Origin: Aeromicrobium camelliae
GTDB taxonomy: Bacteria > Actinomycetota > Actinomycetes > Propionibacteriales > Nocardioidaceae
Direction: 5' to 3'
Length of the DNA: 64,000 bases
Assembly (NCBI RefSeq): GCF_003850045.1
Contig: NZ_RQJX01000004.1
Location: 124,001-188,000 of the forward strand
Below the pieces are notes generated by a model. The model did not search any database and was not told the DNA's origin. It saw only the letters and a program-made list of their open reading frames with translations. Made by a program: the position numbers and the translations under genes. Positions 8,636 to 17,643 of the stretch are shown one piece after another (position 1 is the stretch's first letter; every line of letters starts with the position of its first letter).

Positions 8636-10174
8636 TCAGTCCTTCGAGAACATGCTGAGCATGCGTCGGGTCACGGCGAAGCCGCCGAAGACGTTGATAC
8701 TGGCCACGAGCACGGCGATGAACGCGAGCGTGCGGATCACCGGGTCGTCGACGGAGAGCTGGAGCATCGCACCGACGACGATGATGCCGCTGATCGCGTT
8801 CGTGACGCTCATGAGCGGCGTGTGCAGCGCATGGTGCACCTTGCCGATCACGTAGTAGCCGATGACGACCGCGAGCGTCAGCACGGTGAAGTGCTGCGGC
8901 AGCGGGGCGGGCGCGAACGCGTTCACGAGGAACAGCGCGGCGACGCCGAGCGCCACGAGAGCGTACTTGCCCTGCTGGGTGAGCGCGGGCTTCTCCGGCT
9001 TGGGCTCGGCCGGTACGGCAGCAGCCGGCGCCGCGGCGGGAGCGGCGGAGACTTGGACGGGCGGCGGTGGCCAGAGCTTCTCCCCGTCGCGCGCCACCGT
9101 CACGGCGCGCTGCACGACGTCGTCGAAGTCGAGGACGAGCTGCCCGTCCTTGCCCGGCGTCAGCAGTTTGAGGAGGTTGACGAGGTTGGTGCCGTAGAGC
9201 TGGGAGGCCTGCGTGGGCAGTCGACCGGCGAGGTCGGTGTACCCGAGGATCGTGACGCCGTTGGCGGTCACGACCTTCTCGCCGGGGACCGACCCTTCGA
9301 CGTTGCCGCCCTGCGCCGCGGCCATGTCGACGATGACGCTGCCGGGCTTCATCGAGGCGACGTCCGCCGCGGTGATGAGGCGCGGAGCGGCCCGGCCCGG
9401 GATCAGCGCGGTGGTGATGATGATGTCGACGTCCTTCGCCTGCTCGGAGTAGATCTCCGCGGCGCGCCGGTCGTACGCCTCGCTGGTCGCCTTGGCGTAC
9501 CCGTCGGAGGACTCCATCTGCTCCTCGACCTCGACGGCGAGGTATTCGCCGCCGATCGACTTCACCTGATCGGCGACCTCTGGCCGCGGGTCGGTAGCGC
9601 GCACGATCGCGCCGAGGCTGCTCGCGGCACCGATGGCCGCGAGGCCCGCGACACCGGCACCGGCGACGAGCACCTTCGCGGGCGGGACCTTGCCGGCCGC
9701 GGTGACCTGGCCCGTGAAGAAGCGGCCGAACTCATGGGCGGCCTCGACGACGGCGCGGTAGCCGGCGATGTTCGCCATGGAGCTGAGCACGTCCATCGAC
9801 TGGGCGCGCGAGATGCGCGGCACCGCGTCCATCGCCAGCGCAGTGATCGGGCGCGCGGCGAGCTTGTCGACGAGGTCCGGGTTCAGCGCCGGGCTCAGCA
9901 GGCTGATCAGCGTCGCGCCCTCGCGGACCCGAGCGATCTCGGCGTCGTTGGGAGCGTTGACTTTGAGCACCACGTCACTCGCCCACGCCTCGTCCGTGCC
10001 GACGACGACGGCACCGGCCTCTGCGTAGGCGTCGTCGGTGAAGCTGGCACGCGCGCCGGCTCCGGACTCGACGACGACGTCGTACCCCAGCTTGAGGAGT
10101 TGGGCCACGGTCGCCGGGGTCGCGGACACGCGTGTCTCGCCGGCGGCCGACTCGGTGACGATTCCGATCTTCAC
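8636..10174 (-). CDS. pntA: NAD(P) transhydrogenase subunit alpha (fused alpha1-alpha2)
   Basis: 512 residues: an NAD(H)-binding domain I (residues 1 to about 380, with the dinucleotide motif [18 protein letters not shown] near residue 175), an Ala/Pro-rich linker, then about four hydrophobic segments belonging to the proton channel. Many actinobacteria split this subunit in two, so the single fused chain is worth noting. GTG 10174 is preceded at 7 bp by TATCGT on the minus strand, consistent with a leaderless mRNA. It lies upstream of pntB in one operon. Confidence 0.95.
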   Translation of the reverse strand: MKIGIVTESAAGETRVSATPATVAQLLKLGYDVVVESGAGARASFTDDAYAEAGAVVVGTDEAWASDVVLKVNAPNDAEIARVREGATLISLLSPALNPDLVDKLAARPITALAMDAVPRISRAQSMDVLSSMANIAGYRAVVEAAHEFGRFFTGQVTAAGKVPPAKVLVAGAGVAGLAAIGAASSLGAIVRATDPRPEVADQVKSIGGEYLAVEVEEQMESSDGYAKATSEAYDRRAAEIYSEQAKDVDIIITTALIPGRAAPRLITAADVASMKPGSVIVDMAAAQGGNVEGSVPGEKVVTANGVTILGYTDLAGRLPTQASQLYGTNLVNLLKLLTPGKDGQLVLDFDDVVQRAVTVARDGEKLWPPPPVQVSAAPAAAPAAAVPAEPKPEKPALTQQGKYALVALGVAALFLVNAFAPAPLPQHFTVLTLAVVIGYYVIGKVHHALHTPLMSVTNAISGIIVVGAMLQLSVDDPVIRTLAFIAVLVASINVFGGFAVTRRMLSMFSKD

Positions 10175-10268
10175 CCGGCGAACGATAGCGGCGAAGCCGG
10201 ATACTGACCACTCCCTGAGATTGCCGTCTCACAACGTGGCGCACCCGGCGACCGCGTGCAGCGTGAAT

Positions 10269-10310
10269 GTGACATTGCCAGTGGCAGATTTCACATACCA
10301 ACGGTATCTT
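10269..10310 (+). promoter_or_regulatory. Nested inverted repeats and -10 box before the SDR gene
   Basis: TGCCA-G-TGGCA (10276-10286) is nested inside GTGA...TCAC arms spaced by 3 and 4 bp, giving an operator-like bipartite palindrome. TATCTT (10305-10310) lies 7 bp before the ATG at 10318, the spacing expected for a leaderless transcript. The regulator is unknown, and no regulator gene is adjacent. Confidence 0.4.
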
Positions 10311-10317
10311 GATCGCC

Positions 10318-11214
10318 ATGGCTTCACTGACCCCCTCGTCCTTCGACGGCAAAGTCGCCCTGATCACCGGCGCGGCCCGCGGAATCGGCGCCCACACTGC
10401 CCGCGGTTTCGTGGCGTACGGGGGTCGCGTCGCCCTTGTCGGGCTGGAAGCGGACCGGCTCGCCGAGCTCGCCGACGAACTCGGCGACGCCGCCGCCTGG
10501 TGGGAGGCCGACGTCCGCGACAGCGCCGCCGTCAAAGCCGCGATCGACGCCGCGGCCCAGCACTTCGGCCGCATCGACTACGTGCTCGCCAACGCCGGCA
10601 TCGCGTCCTACGGGACGGTGCGTCAGATCGACGACGCGGCCTTCGAACGAGTCGTCGACATCAACCTCAACGGCGTCTTCCGCACGTTGAAGCACAGCAT
10701 CCCGCACCTGCAGAAGACCCGGGGGTACGCGCTCGCCGTCTCTTCGCTCGCCGGATTCACCAGCATCGCGGGCCTCGCGCCCTACGCGGCGAGCAAGGCC
10801 GGCTGCGAGTCGCTCGCCCTGGCCACCCGCCAGGAGGTCGCGCACCTCGGCATCAAGGTCGGCGTCTGCCACCCCTCGTGGATCGACACCGACATCGTGC
10901 GCGGCGCCGAAGCGGACCTCCCGACCTTCAAGGCCATCCGCGGGAAGCTCCCCTACCCCGCGAACAGCACGACGACCGTCGGGGAGTGCGTAGAGCACAT
11001 CTTGCGCGGCTTCCTCAAGCGCAAGTCGCGCGTCTACGTGCCCAAGGGCGTGCTGGTGGCCAACTGGTCGAAGGCGTTCGTCAACTCCCCGGCCACCTGG
11101 CCCTACATCCGTCGACTCACCAGCCGCACCGTGCCGCGGCTTGAGGCCGAGGTCGACGCGCTCGGCCGGTACCACCACAGTCACGTACCGGTGACCAAAC
11201 CGGCCGGCGACTGA
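10318..11214 (+). CDS. Short-chain dehydrogenase/reductase (SDR)
   Basis: 298 residues. Classical SDR motifs are present: the TGAARGIG cofactor loop at about residues 17-24, LANAGI, a catalytic Ser in AVSSLAG and YAASK near residue 157. The extended C-terminal tail (about 50 residues past the Rossmann core) resembles actinobacterial SDRs acting on bulky or lipid substrates, but the substrate cannot be read from sequence. It is divergent from pntA and convergent with the ACT-domain gene. ATG 10318 is preferred over an in-frame TTG at 10309. Confidence 0.9.
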   Translation: MASLTPSSFDGKVALITGAARGIGAHTARGFVAYGGRVALVGLEADRLAELADELGDAAAWWEADVRDSAAVKAAIDAAAQHFGRIDYVLANAGIASYGTVRQIDDAAFERVVDINLNGVFRTLKHSIPHLQKTRGYALAVSSLAGFTSIAGLAPYAASKAGCESLALATRQEVAHLGIKVGVCHPSWIDTDIVRGAEADLPTFKAIRGKLPYPANSTTTVGECVEHILRGFLKRKSRVYVPKGVLVANWSKAFVNSPATWPYIRRLTSRTVPRLEAEVDALGRYHHSHVPVTKPAGD

Positions 11215-11215
11215 G

Positions 11216-11875
11216 TCACCAGTCGACGGTCTCGTTGTCCTGCACCGAGGCCGCGAGCGAGGTCATGTGGCCGAGCCGCGCGACCTCCGACGGCAGGAAC
11301 TCCGGACCGCCGTGCCGCCCCACCACGACCACGAATCGCTGTCCGCGTCGCAGCCGTCCTGGCGCACCCGCCAGCACCATCGAGTCCCACTCGGGAACGT
11401 CGTCCAGCTGGCGGGCGGCGTCGAGATCGAGCCAGTCGTCGGCGGCGGGCACGAGCTCCGGCGCGGACGCCGAGGCGTAGACGGTACGGGCTCGTCCCAT
11501 GTCGCGGACGAGAGCCATAGCCCAGTCGGTGCGGAAGGTCGCGGGGACGAAGTCGATGAACTGCTTGAGCGCTTTGGCCGGCTCCGAGGTGAAGGCCTCC
11601 ACCGCCTCCAGGTCCATGCTGAGGTTGACCCCGGCCGCATAGCGGGAGATCCAGTGCACCCGCACGCCGTCGAGGGCGTGACAGGCGGTGATGAGCGCGT
11701 CCGGCATGACGCTGGGCGGTAGTTCGAGGAGCACGTCGTCCACCGCGAAGCCGTCCTGGCGGTGTTCGACGATCTCGATGGCCTCGATGTCGGCGCCCGC
11801 ACTACCGAGTGCGGTCGCCAAGGCGCCGAGGGATCCCGGGACGTCCGGGAGTTCGACGCGCAAGTGGAATGCCAT
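11216..11875 (-). CDS. ACT-domain-containing protein
   Basis: 219 residues. The first 75 or so residues form an ACT-like regulatory fold (FHLRVELPDVPGSLGALATALGSAGADIEAIEI), which usually binds amino acids. The rest (residues 80-219) does not show a recognisable catalytic motif. ATG 11875, preceded by GGGGG, gives the ACT domain at the very N-terminus; an in-frame start 14 codons upstream is less likely. The gene ends 2 bp from the convergent SDR stop, leaving no room for a separate terminator. Confidence 0.75.
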   Translation of the reverse strand: MAFHLRVELPDVPGSLGALATALGSAGADIEAIEIVEHRQDGFAVDDVLLELPPSVMPDALITACHALDGVRVHWISRYAAGVNLSMDLEAVEAFTSEPAKALKQFIDFVPATFRTDWAMALVRDMGRARTVYASASAPELVPAADDWLDLDAARQLDDVPEWDSMVLAGAPGRLRRGQRFVVVVGRHGGPEFLPSEVARLGHMTSLAASVQDNETVDW

Positions 11876-11930
11876 GCCCCCATTGTGACGAACCCACGTT
11901 TCAAGTACGTGAAGCACACAACCGGGACGA

Positions 11931-11948
11931 ACCCGTAGAACTACGGGT
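11931..11948. promoter_or_regulatory. Perfect 18-bp palindrome upstream of secreted-protein gene
   Basis: ACCCGTAG-AA-CTACGGGT, two perfect 8-bp arms with a 2-bp centre, lies 67 bp before the ATG of the exported protein and in the gap divergent from the ACT gene. A 2-base loop is too tight for a terminator, so a dimeric-regulator operator is more likely. The regulator is not identified. Confidence 0.55.
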
Positions 11949-12015
11949 GGACTGCTTCCGGGCCGGAGCGCGAGAGTGTTGTCGTCTCTGTTTTCTGAAT
12001 CACCGGGAGAACATC

Positions 12016-12489
12016 ATGGGAGTTCTTTCCATCGCCGTGCGTGGGATGGCGGTAGCCGGGCTCGTCGGTAGCGGCCTGGTGCTGACCGCCCCCGCCGCAT
12101 CGGCCCAGAACTGCTCGAGCGTTCCGGGCTACGCCAAACGACCCACCACCGTCGGCGTCGAATACTACGAGGATGCGCGCTGCGGGGTCGACCAGAACCG
12201 GATCACCCGTCCACCGGCCACGCGGCCGGTGTCGAGCCAGCCCACAGGCTGGGGCTGCCGGCAGTATCCGGACGGAGAACTCTGCGGCGTGGGCATCGGC
12301 CCCCGACCCACCGTCTCGCTCTCGCACGAGACCTGGAGGCGCCTCTACGGCACCGTCCGCGTCGGCGCCCCCGTGACCGTGCGCGGAGGCGGCGGTACCG
12401 GTACTGGCGGCGGAGGTGGCGGCACGGTCTCCATCGGGGCGCTGAGCAACCCTGACAAGGACAAGAAAGTCAACTACAACACCAAGTAG
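12016..12489 (+). CDS. Small exported protein of unknown function
   Basis: 157 residues with a clear Sec signal peptide (VRGMAVAGLVGSGLVLTAP then AASAQN, cleavage probably after about residue 33). The mature part has four Cys residues, suggesting two disulfides, then a glycine-rich stretch near residue 125 and a Lys-rich end (DKDKKVNYNTK). GGGAG lies 7 bases before ATG 12016, deciding the start. No known domain was recognised. Expression may be controlled by the 18-bp palindrome upstream. Confidence 0.7.
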   Translation: MGVLSIAVRGMAVAGLVGSGLVLTAPAASAQNCSSVPGYAKRPTTVGVEYYEDARCGVDQNRITRPPATRPVSSQPTGWGCRQYPDGELCGVGIGPRPTVSLSHETWRRLYGTVRVGAPVTVRGGGGTGTGGGGGGTVSIGALSNPDKDKKVNYNTK

Positions 12490-12552
12490 TCCGAGCCTCG
12501 GCGAGGCGGGCCGGTCCAGTCCGGATTGGTCCGCCTCCGTAGGCTCATATGC

Positions 12553-12885
12553 GTGAACCCCGTGGTCGTCCGCCGCCTTTTCCGTACTGTCGCGATCGCC
12601 GAGGCGATCTCCTGGACCGGTCTGCTGATCGGCATGTACCTCAAGTACGTGCCCGAGACCACCGAACTCGGCGTGCAGATCTTCGGTCCGATCCACGGCG
12701 GGCTGTTCGTCCTCTACTGCCTGGCGACGCTCATCGCATGGCGCATCTTCAACTGGTCCGTCCCGGCGCTGCTGTGGGGACTGTTCGCCGCCATCCCGCC
12801 GTTGTTCACGATCGTGTTCGACGTATGGGCGGAGCGCCGGGGCCTGCTCGATCCCGAGCGCGCCGAACTCGCCCCCACGGCCTGA
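12553..12885 (+). CDS. DUF3817 integral membrane protein
   Basis: 110 residues with three hydrophobic segments and the family pattern AEAISWTGLLIGMYLKY...GPIHGGLFVLY. DUF3817 proteins are small actinobacterial membrane proteins of unknown function. GTG 12553 is preferred over upstream in-frame starts because TAGGCT (12540-12545) lies 7 bp before it (leaderless pattern) and an earlier start would include the -10 box. The C-terminal tail (ERRGLLDPERAELAPTA) is cytoplasmic or disordered. Confidence 0.82.
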   Translation: MNPVVVRRLFRTVAIAEAISWTGLLIGMYLKYVPETTELGVQIFGPIHGGLFVLYCLATLIAWRIFNWSVPALLWGLFAAIPPLFTIVFDVWAERRGLLDPERAELAPTA

Positions 12886-12945
12886 GAATCCGCCGCGCAC
12901 TGCTGGTCTGTGGCGCCGCAGCGTCCGGGAGCCGATACTGAGGCC

Positions 12946-13791
12946 ATGCGTGCGATCTGGAAGGGCGCCATCAGCTTCGGTCTGGTGAACGTGCCGGTCA
13001 AGCTGTACTCGGCCACGGGCAGTCACGACCTCTCCCTCCACCAGGTCCACGCCGAGGACGGCGGCCGCATCCGCTACGAACGCCGCTGCGAGGTCTGCAA
13101 GAAGGTCGTCGCCTACAGGGATATCGACAAGGCGTACGACGACGGCACCCACACGGTCGTCCTCACCAAGGACGACATCGGGGCGCTGCCGGCCGAGAAG
13201 AGCCGTGAGATCGAGGTCGTGGAGTTCGTTCCGTCCGACCAGATCGATCCGCTGCGCCTCGACAACAGCTACTACCTCGAACCGGAGGAGCGCGCGGTCA
13301 AGCCGTACACGCTGCTGCGGCGAACGCTCGAGGAGACCGACCGCGTGGCCATCGTGCAGTTCGCCCTGCGTCAGCGAACCCGCCTCGCCGCGCTGCGCGT
13401 GCGCGACAAGGCCATGGTGCTGCAGACGCTGCTGTGGGACGACGAGGTGCGCGCCCCGGAGTTCGACATCCTCGACAAGAACACCAAGATCAGCGACAAG
13501 GAACTGAAGATGGCCGGGCAGCTCGTCGAGTCGCTGTCCGGCGACCTCGACACCTCGGAGTTCGAGGACGAGTACCAGGTCCAGCTCCGCGCCCTCGTCG
13601 ACGCCAAGCTCGAGCAGGGCGACACGCTCGATACCGAGAAGACCTTCGGCGTGACCGAGGAGGACGAGGACGAGGGCGGCGAGGTCGTCGACCTGATGGA
13701 GGCGCTCAAGCGCAGCGTCGACGCCCGCAAGAAGAAGACCGACGGCGCGAAGAAGAAGTCGTCGAGCCCGAAGAAGCGCGCGTCCGGCTGA
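12946..13791 (+). CDS. ku: Ku protein (NHEJ DNA-end binding)
   Basis: 281 residues, typical of bacterial Ku. It opens MRAIWKGAISFGLVNVPVKLYSAT, has the Ku core including RYERRCEVCKKVV and ends in a Lys-rich tail (RKKKTDGAKKKSSSPKKR) that in this family strengthens DNA binding. As a homodimer it threads onto broken ends and recruits LigD, which is encoded at 14571. GATACT (12934-12939) lies 6 bp before ATG 12946, again a leaderless arrangement. The regulator between ku and ligD is on the opposite strand. Confidence 0.96.
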   Translation: MRAIWKGAISFGLVNVPVKLYSATGSHDLSLHQVHAEDGGRIRYERRCEVCKKVVAYRDIDKAYDDGTHTVVLTKDDIGALPAEKSREIEVVEFVPSDQIDPLRLDNSYYLEPEERAVKPYTLLRRTLEETDRVAIVQFALRQRTRLAALRVRDKAMVLQTLLWDDEVRAPEFDILDKNTKISDKELKMAGQLVESLSGDLDTSEFEDEYQVQLRALVDAKLEQGDTLDTEKTFGVTEEDEDEGGEVVDLMEALKRSVDARKKKTDGAKKKSSSPKKRASG

Positions 13792-13795
13792 CCGG

Positions 13796-14507
13796 TCAGG
13801 CGTCCGGCGGGAACTCCGACAGCGGGGTGCGCCGGTACGTGACGACCCACTCGGCCACCTCGCGGAGCTTGCGGTTGTGGTGCTGGGAGTAGCGCCGCAA
13901 CACGTCGAACGCGCGGTCGGCGTCGATGTCGAACCGCTCCATGAGGATGCCCTGAGCCTGGCCGATGAGCTTGCGCGCGTCGATCGCGATCCGCAGGCCC
14001 TCCTCGCTCTGCGCAGAAGCGACCGCCACCGACGCGTGGCGGGCGAAGATCGCCGCGACGGCCAGATCATCGTCGTCGAACGCCTTGGGGTGCTCGGAGA
14101 AGAGGTTCCGCGAGCCGTACCGACGCTCGGGCGTCTCCAGGCGCACACTCACGACGCTGCGAATACCGAGCTCGGCCACCGCGGGGCCCCACGCCGGCCA
14201 GCGCTCGTCGACGCTGATGTCATCCGAGACGGCTGATGTCATCCGAGACGTAAATGCCCCCGCCCTCGAGTGCGTCGAGGCACGGGCCCTCGTCGTGGGT
14301 GAGCTGGAGCTCGTGGGACGTCCGCACCCGCTGCGAGGTGGCGGCGGCCGTCTCCACCCGCGAGCGGGCGTGGACCAACAGCAAGCCGGCGTCGTCGCAG
14401 CCGATCGCGGACTTGGCATACCGCGTGACGAGCTCGACCGTCTTCTCGGTGCTGTCCTGCGTGTGCAGGTCGAGCGCCATCTGAGAGAAGAACTCCGGAA
14501 TGTCCAC
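13796..14507 (-). pseudogene. GAF-ANTAR regulator split by a 19-bp tandem duplication
   Basis: The N-terminal GAF part reads from GTG 14507 (VDIPEFFSQMALDL...GGGIYVSDDIS) and ends at a TGA at 14222-14220 after 95 residues. The remaining GAF part and the ANTAR domain (EEGLRIAIDARKLIGQAQGILMERF...) run in another frame down to 13796. The cause is visible: a perfect 19-bp unit occurs twice in tandem (14213-14250). Removing one copy restores one 230-residue GAF-ANTAR protein. The extra copy also creates an ATG (14242-14240) from which the ANTAR half could be made as a separate 148-residue protein. ANTAR domains bind RNA and act as antiterminators. It lies between ku and ligD, divergent from ligD. 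Confidence 0.85.
14213..14250. repeat. Perfect 19-bp tandem duplication
   Basis: The unit gctgatgtcatccgagacg occurs at 14213-14231 and again at 14232-14250 with no mismatch. 19 is not a multiple of three, so it shifts the frame of the GAF-ANTAR gene. It could expand or contract by replication slippage or recombination. Confidence 0.97.
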
Positions 14508-14570
14508 TGGCCCTCCGCGTCATATCGTGGGCCACCAGAGTAGAGGACGAGTCGGACGGGAAGGCCCGGT

Positions 14571-16904
14571 ATGGCACAGACGCCACAGACGGTATCGATC
14601 GACGGCCGCCTGCTGCGTCTGACCAATCCCGACAAGGTGCTCTACCCCGCCACGGGCACCACCAAGGCGGACGTCATCGCCTACTACGTGCAGATCGCAC
14701 CGGTCATGCTGCCGCACCTCGCCGGCCGTCCGGTGACGCGCAAGCGGTGGGTCGAGGGTGTCGGTACGGACAAGAAGCCCGGTGAAGTGTTCTTCGAGAA
14801 GAACCTGCCGGACTCGGCACCGTCGTGGATCCGCCGCGTCTCCCTGCAGCACACCTCACACCGCAACGAGTATCCGGTCTTCAGCAGTCCCGCCGACCTC
14901 GCCTGGGCCGGCCAGGTCGCCGCCCTCGAACTGCACGTGCCGCAGTGGCGCGTCGACCAACTCGGCACGATGCAGAACCCCGACCGGCTGGTGCTCGACC
15001 TCGACCCTGGACCCGGCGCCGGCCTGGCGGAGTGCATCGAGGTCGCCCACGAAGCGCGCGACCTGCTCTCGGGGATCGGCCTGGACCCCGTCCCCGTGAC
15101 TTCGGGCAGCAAAGGCCTGCACCTCTACTGCGCGATGGACGGCGTGCGCGACGCCGACTACCTCAACGCCTTCGCGAAGCAGCTGGCGGTGTCGCTGGAG
15201 GAATCGATGCCCGACCTCGTCGTCAGTTCGATGGCGAAGTCGAAGCGCCAGGGCAAGGTGCTCGTGGACTGGAGCCAGAACAACCGCAACAAGACGACGA
15301 TCTGCCCGTACTCGCTGCGCGGGCGAGCGCGGCCGACCGTCGCCCTCCCGCGAACCTGGGACGAGCTGGACGGCGACCTCGAACAGTTGGAGTTGGACGC
15401 GGTTCTCGAACGCATGGAGGACCTGTCCGATCCGATGGCCGCGCTGGGCCACTCGGGGCCGGACCGGCTCGAGCGCTACCGCTCGATGCGCGACGCGTCC
15501 GCGACCCCCGAGCCGGTGCCCGCGGACCGTCCCGCCGACCGACGCGGGGAGGAACCGATCTTCGTCATCCAGGAGCACCACGCGCGCCGGCTGCACTGGG
15601 ACTTCCGACTCGAGCACGACGGCGTGCTGGTGTCGTGGGCGTTGCCCAAGGGGGTGCCCACGTCGCCGAAGGAGAACCATCTCGCGGTGCAGACCGAGGA
15701 TCATCCGATGGAGTACGCCACCTTCGCCGGGGAGATCCCGAAGGGGCAGTACGGCGCCGGGTCCGTGGAGATCTGGGACACGGGGACGTTCACCGCGAGC
15801 AAGTGGCGCGACGACGAGGTCATCGCGACGTTGCGCGGCCAGGACGACGGCGGCCTGGGCGGTGAGCCTCGCACGTACGCGCTCATCCGGACCGGCGAGA
15901 ACTGGTTGATCCACCTCATGAAAGACCAGCAGGCCGACCCTCCGGCAGAGCTGGGAGCGGTCTCCCCGATGCTCGCCACTCTCGCCGACGCGCGCTCGCT
16001 AGGTGATGAGAGCGAGTGGGCGTTCGAGATGAAGTGGGACGGGGTCCGCACGATCGCCGTGGTGAACGACGACGGCGTCCGCCTCTACAGCCGGTCCGGA
16101 CGCGTCACGACGGCCACCTATCCCGAGGTCGCCGAGGAACTGGCCGGCCTTCCGGCGGGCACGGTGCTGGACGGCGAGATCGTCGCCCTCAACGAGCAGG
16201 CGGTCCCGAGCTTCGGGCTGCTCCAGCAGCGCATGGGGCTGGAGAAGCAGCGCGAGATCACAGCCGCCCGCGAGCGCGTCCCGGTGACGTTCCTGGCGTT
16301 CGACGTACTGGCGCACGAAGGGCGATCCTCGACGGGACGTACCTACGAGCAGCGCCGCGCGGCGCTCGCCGAGCTCGACATCGACGGGGTCGCAGCCATC
16401 ACGCCGCCGGCGTTCACCGGGTCACTGCGCGAAGCCGTGGCCGCGAGCCGCCGCTGGAAGCTGGAGGGGGTCGTGGCCAAGCGCCGCGACAGCACCTACG
16501 CCGTCGGCAAGCGGTCGACCGCGTGGCTCAAGATCAAACACCAGGAGATGCAGTCGGTCGTCATCGGCGGTTGGCGACCGGGCGCCTCGTCCGGGTTCGG
16601 TTCGCTCCTGCTCGGCATCCCGAGCGAGGAGGGCCTGCGGTACGTGGGCCGCGTCGGGACGGGATTCACCGACGCCCAGCGACGCGAACTCGGCGCGCAG
16701 CTGCGCCGACTCGAGCGGAAGACCTCGCCGTTCGTGGAGGTTCCGCGCGACGTGAGCGCAGACGCACACTGGACGACACCCCGATTAGTGGGTGAAGTCG
16801 TCTACGGTGGCTGGACAGGCTCGGGGATCCTTCGGCATGCGAGCTGGCGTGGTTTACGGAAGGATCTAGAGCCAGACGATGTCCACGTCGAATCGAAGGA
16901 GTGA
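14571..16904 (+). CDS. ligD: ATP-dependent DNA ligase D, polymerase-phosphoesterase-ligase
   Basis: 777 residues with all three NHEJ activities in the mycobacterial order. Polymerase/primase: residues about 10-290, with the catalytic DLDPG near 143-147 and SGSKGLHLY near 178-186. 3'-phosphoesterase: about 328-460, with HHARRLHWDFR near 337-347. Ligase: about 465-777, with the adenylation motif EMKWDG and nucleophile Lys near 488, then the OB fold. It repairs double-strand breaks with Ku. The small protein at 16908 follows 3 bp after the stop, so they probably share a transcript. Confidence 0.97.
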   Translation: MAQTPQTVSIDGRLLRLTNPDKVLYPATGTTKADVIAYYVQIAPVMLPHLAGRPVTRKRWVEGVGTDKKPGEVFFEKNLPDSAPSWIRRVSLQHTSHRNEYPVFSSPADLAWAGQVAALELHVPQWRVDQLGTMQNPDRLVLDLDPGPGAGLAECIEVAHEARDLLSGIGLDPVPVTSGSKGLHLYCAMDGVRDADYLNAFAKQLAVSLEESMPDLVVSSMAKSKRQGKVLVDWSQNNRNKTTICPYSLRGRARPTVALPRTWDELDGDLEQLELDAVLERMEDLSDPMAALGHSGPDRLERYRSMRDASATPEPVPADRPADRRGEEPIFVIQEHHARRLHWDFRLEHDGVLVSWALPKGVPTSPKENHLAVQTEDHPMEYATFAGEIPKGQYGAGSVEIWDTGTFTASKWRDDEVIATLRGQDDGGLGGEPRTYALIRTGENWLIHLMKDQQADPPAELGAVSPMLATLADARSLGDESEWAFEMKWDGVRTIAVVNDDGVRLYSRSGRVTTATYPEVAEELAGLPAGTVLDGEIVALNEQAVPSFGLLQQRMGLEKQREITAARERVPVTFLAFDVLAHEGRSSTGRTYEQRRAALAELDIDGVAAITPPAFTGSLREAVAASRRWKLEGVVAKRRDSTYAVGKRSTAWLKIKHQEMQSVVIGGWRPGASSGFGSLLLGIPSEEGLRYVGRVGTGFTDAQRRELGAQLRRLERKTSPFVEVPRDVSADAHWTTPRLVGEVVYGGWTGSGILRHASWRGLRKDLEPDDVHVESKE

Positions 16905-16907
16905 GCG

Positions 16908-17276
16908 ATGGGAAAGCGCAAGAAGGGCATGCGCGATCAAGTCGAGGATCTGGCGGGACATCTGCCGGACAAGAAGGAACTGCTCGATCTGCGCGGTGAG
17001 GTGATGGACCGTCTCCCCGACAAGGCCGAGATTCTGGCCCTGCGTGATCAGCTGATCGATCGCCTGCCCGACGATGTGAGCGACCGCCTCCCCGTCGAGA
17101 CCAAGAAGAAGAAGCGTTTCGCCGGCGTCCGGAAGGTCGCGATGGTCGGCCTCCTCGCCGCCGCCGTCGGAGGCGTCGTGGCGTTCCTCAAGGCCAAGGC
17201 CGACGACGCCCAGGTTCCGCCGTACACCCCGCCGCCGGCCCCGAGCCCCTCGGAGCCGCCGCAGCCGATGGCCTGA
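16908..17276 (+). CDS. Small single-pass membrane-anchored protein
   Basis: 122 residues. A polar N-terminal region contains repeated LPDK/RLPDD units (LPDKKELLDL, LPDKAEILAL, RLPDDVSDRLP), followed by a basic patch, one hydrophobic segment (VAMVGLLAAAVGGVVAFL) and a Pro-rich tail (PPYTPPPAPSPSEPPQP). It is probably a membrane protein with its basic side inside. Function unknown. It lies 3 bp after ligD and is followed by a strong terminator. Confidence 0.75.
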   Translation: MGKRKKGMRDQVEDLAGHLPDKKELLDLRGEVMDRLPDKAEILALRDQLIDRLPDDVSDRLPVETKKKKRFAGVRKVAMVGLLAAAVGGVVAFLKAKADDAQVPPYTPPPAPSPSEPPQPMA

Positions 17277-17289
17277 CGGTCGTACGCGA

Positions 17290-17319
17290 AAGCCCCTGGA
17301 CCCTGCGGTCCGGGGGCTT
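17290..17319 (+). terminator. Rho-independent-type terminator after ligD operon
   Basis: A 13-bp stem (AAGCCCCTGGACC / GGTCCGGGGGCTT, one G-U wobble) with a CTGC loop begins 13 bp past the stop codon. No long T-run follows, as is common in actinobacteria. It may also serve the convergent CsbD gene. Confidence 0.85.
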
Positions 17320-17392
17320 CGTCGTGTCGGCGCCGAGAACGACGAACGGCGGCCACCCGGAGCGTATCCAGGGGCCGCCGCTCGGGTTCGGA

Positions 17393-17566
17393 TCAGTTCT
17401 TGAAGGCGTCCTTCACGTTCTCACCGGCCTGCTTGAAGCTCGACTTGGTCTGGTCGCCCTTGCCTTCGGCTTCCATCTCCTTGTCGTCGGTGGCCTTGCC
17501 GGAACCCTCCTTGACCTTGCCCTTGAGGTCCTCGGCCGCGTTCTTGATCTTGTCGTCCAGTCCCAT
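17393..17566 (-). CDS. CsbD-family stress protein
   Basis: 57 residues, MGLDDKIKNAAEDLKGKVKE at the start and ending KQAGENVKDAFKN. It is highly charged, with no Cys, and matches the CsbD family of small hydrophilic stress-response proteins. An AAGGA ribosome binding site is located 12 bases before ATG 17566. The gene stands alone between two terminator-like regions. The molecular role of CsbD is unknown. Confidence 0.85.
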   Translation of the reverse strand: MGLDDKIKNAAEDLKGKVKEGSGKATDDKEMEAEGKGDQTKSSFKQAGENVKDAFKN

Positions 17567-17643
17567 GGGTACTCAGTCCTTCCGTTGGAGCCTTGATATC
17601 TCCAGTCGAACACCGATCGGCCGCGCTCGCATCTCGAACGGGC

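Noticed and set aside
8658-10207. Long plus-strand open frames opposite pntA and pntB
   Set aside because: They are rich in Arg, Gly, Asp and Glu with no domain pattern, as expected for antisense frames in high-GC DNA; the minus-strand proteins are clear transhydrogenase subunits.
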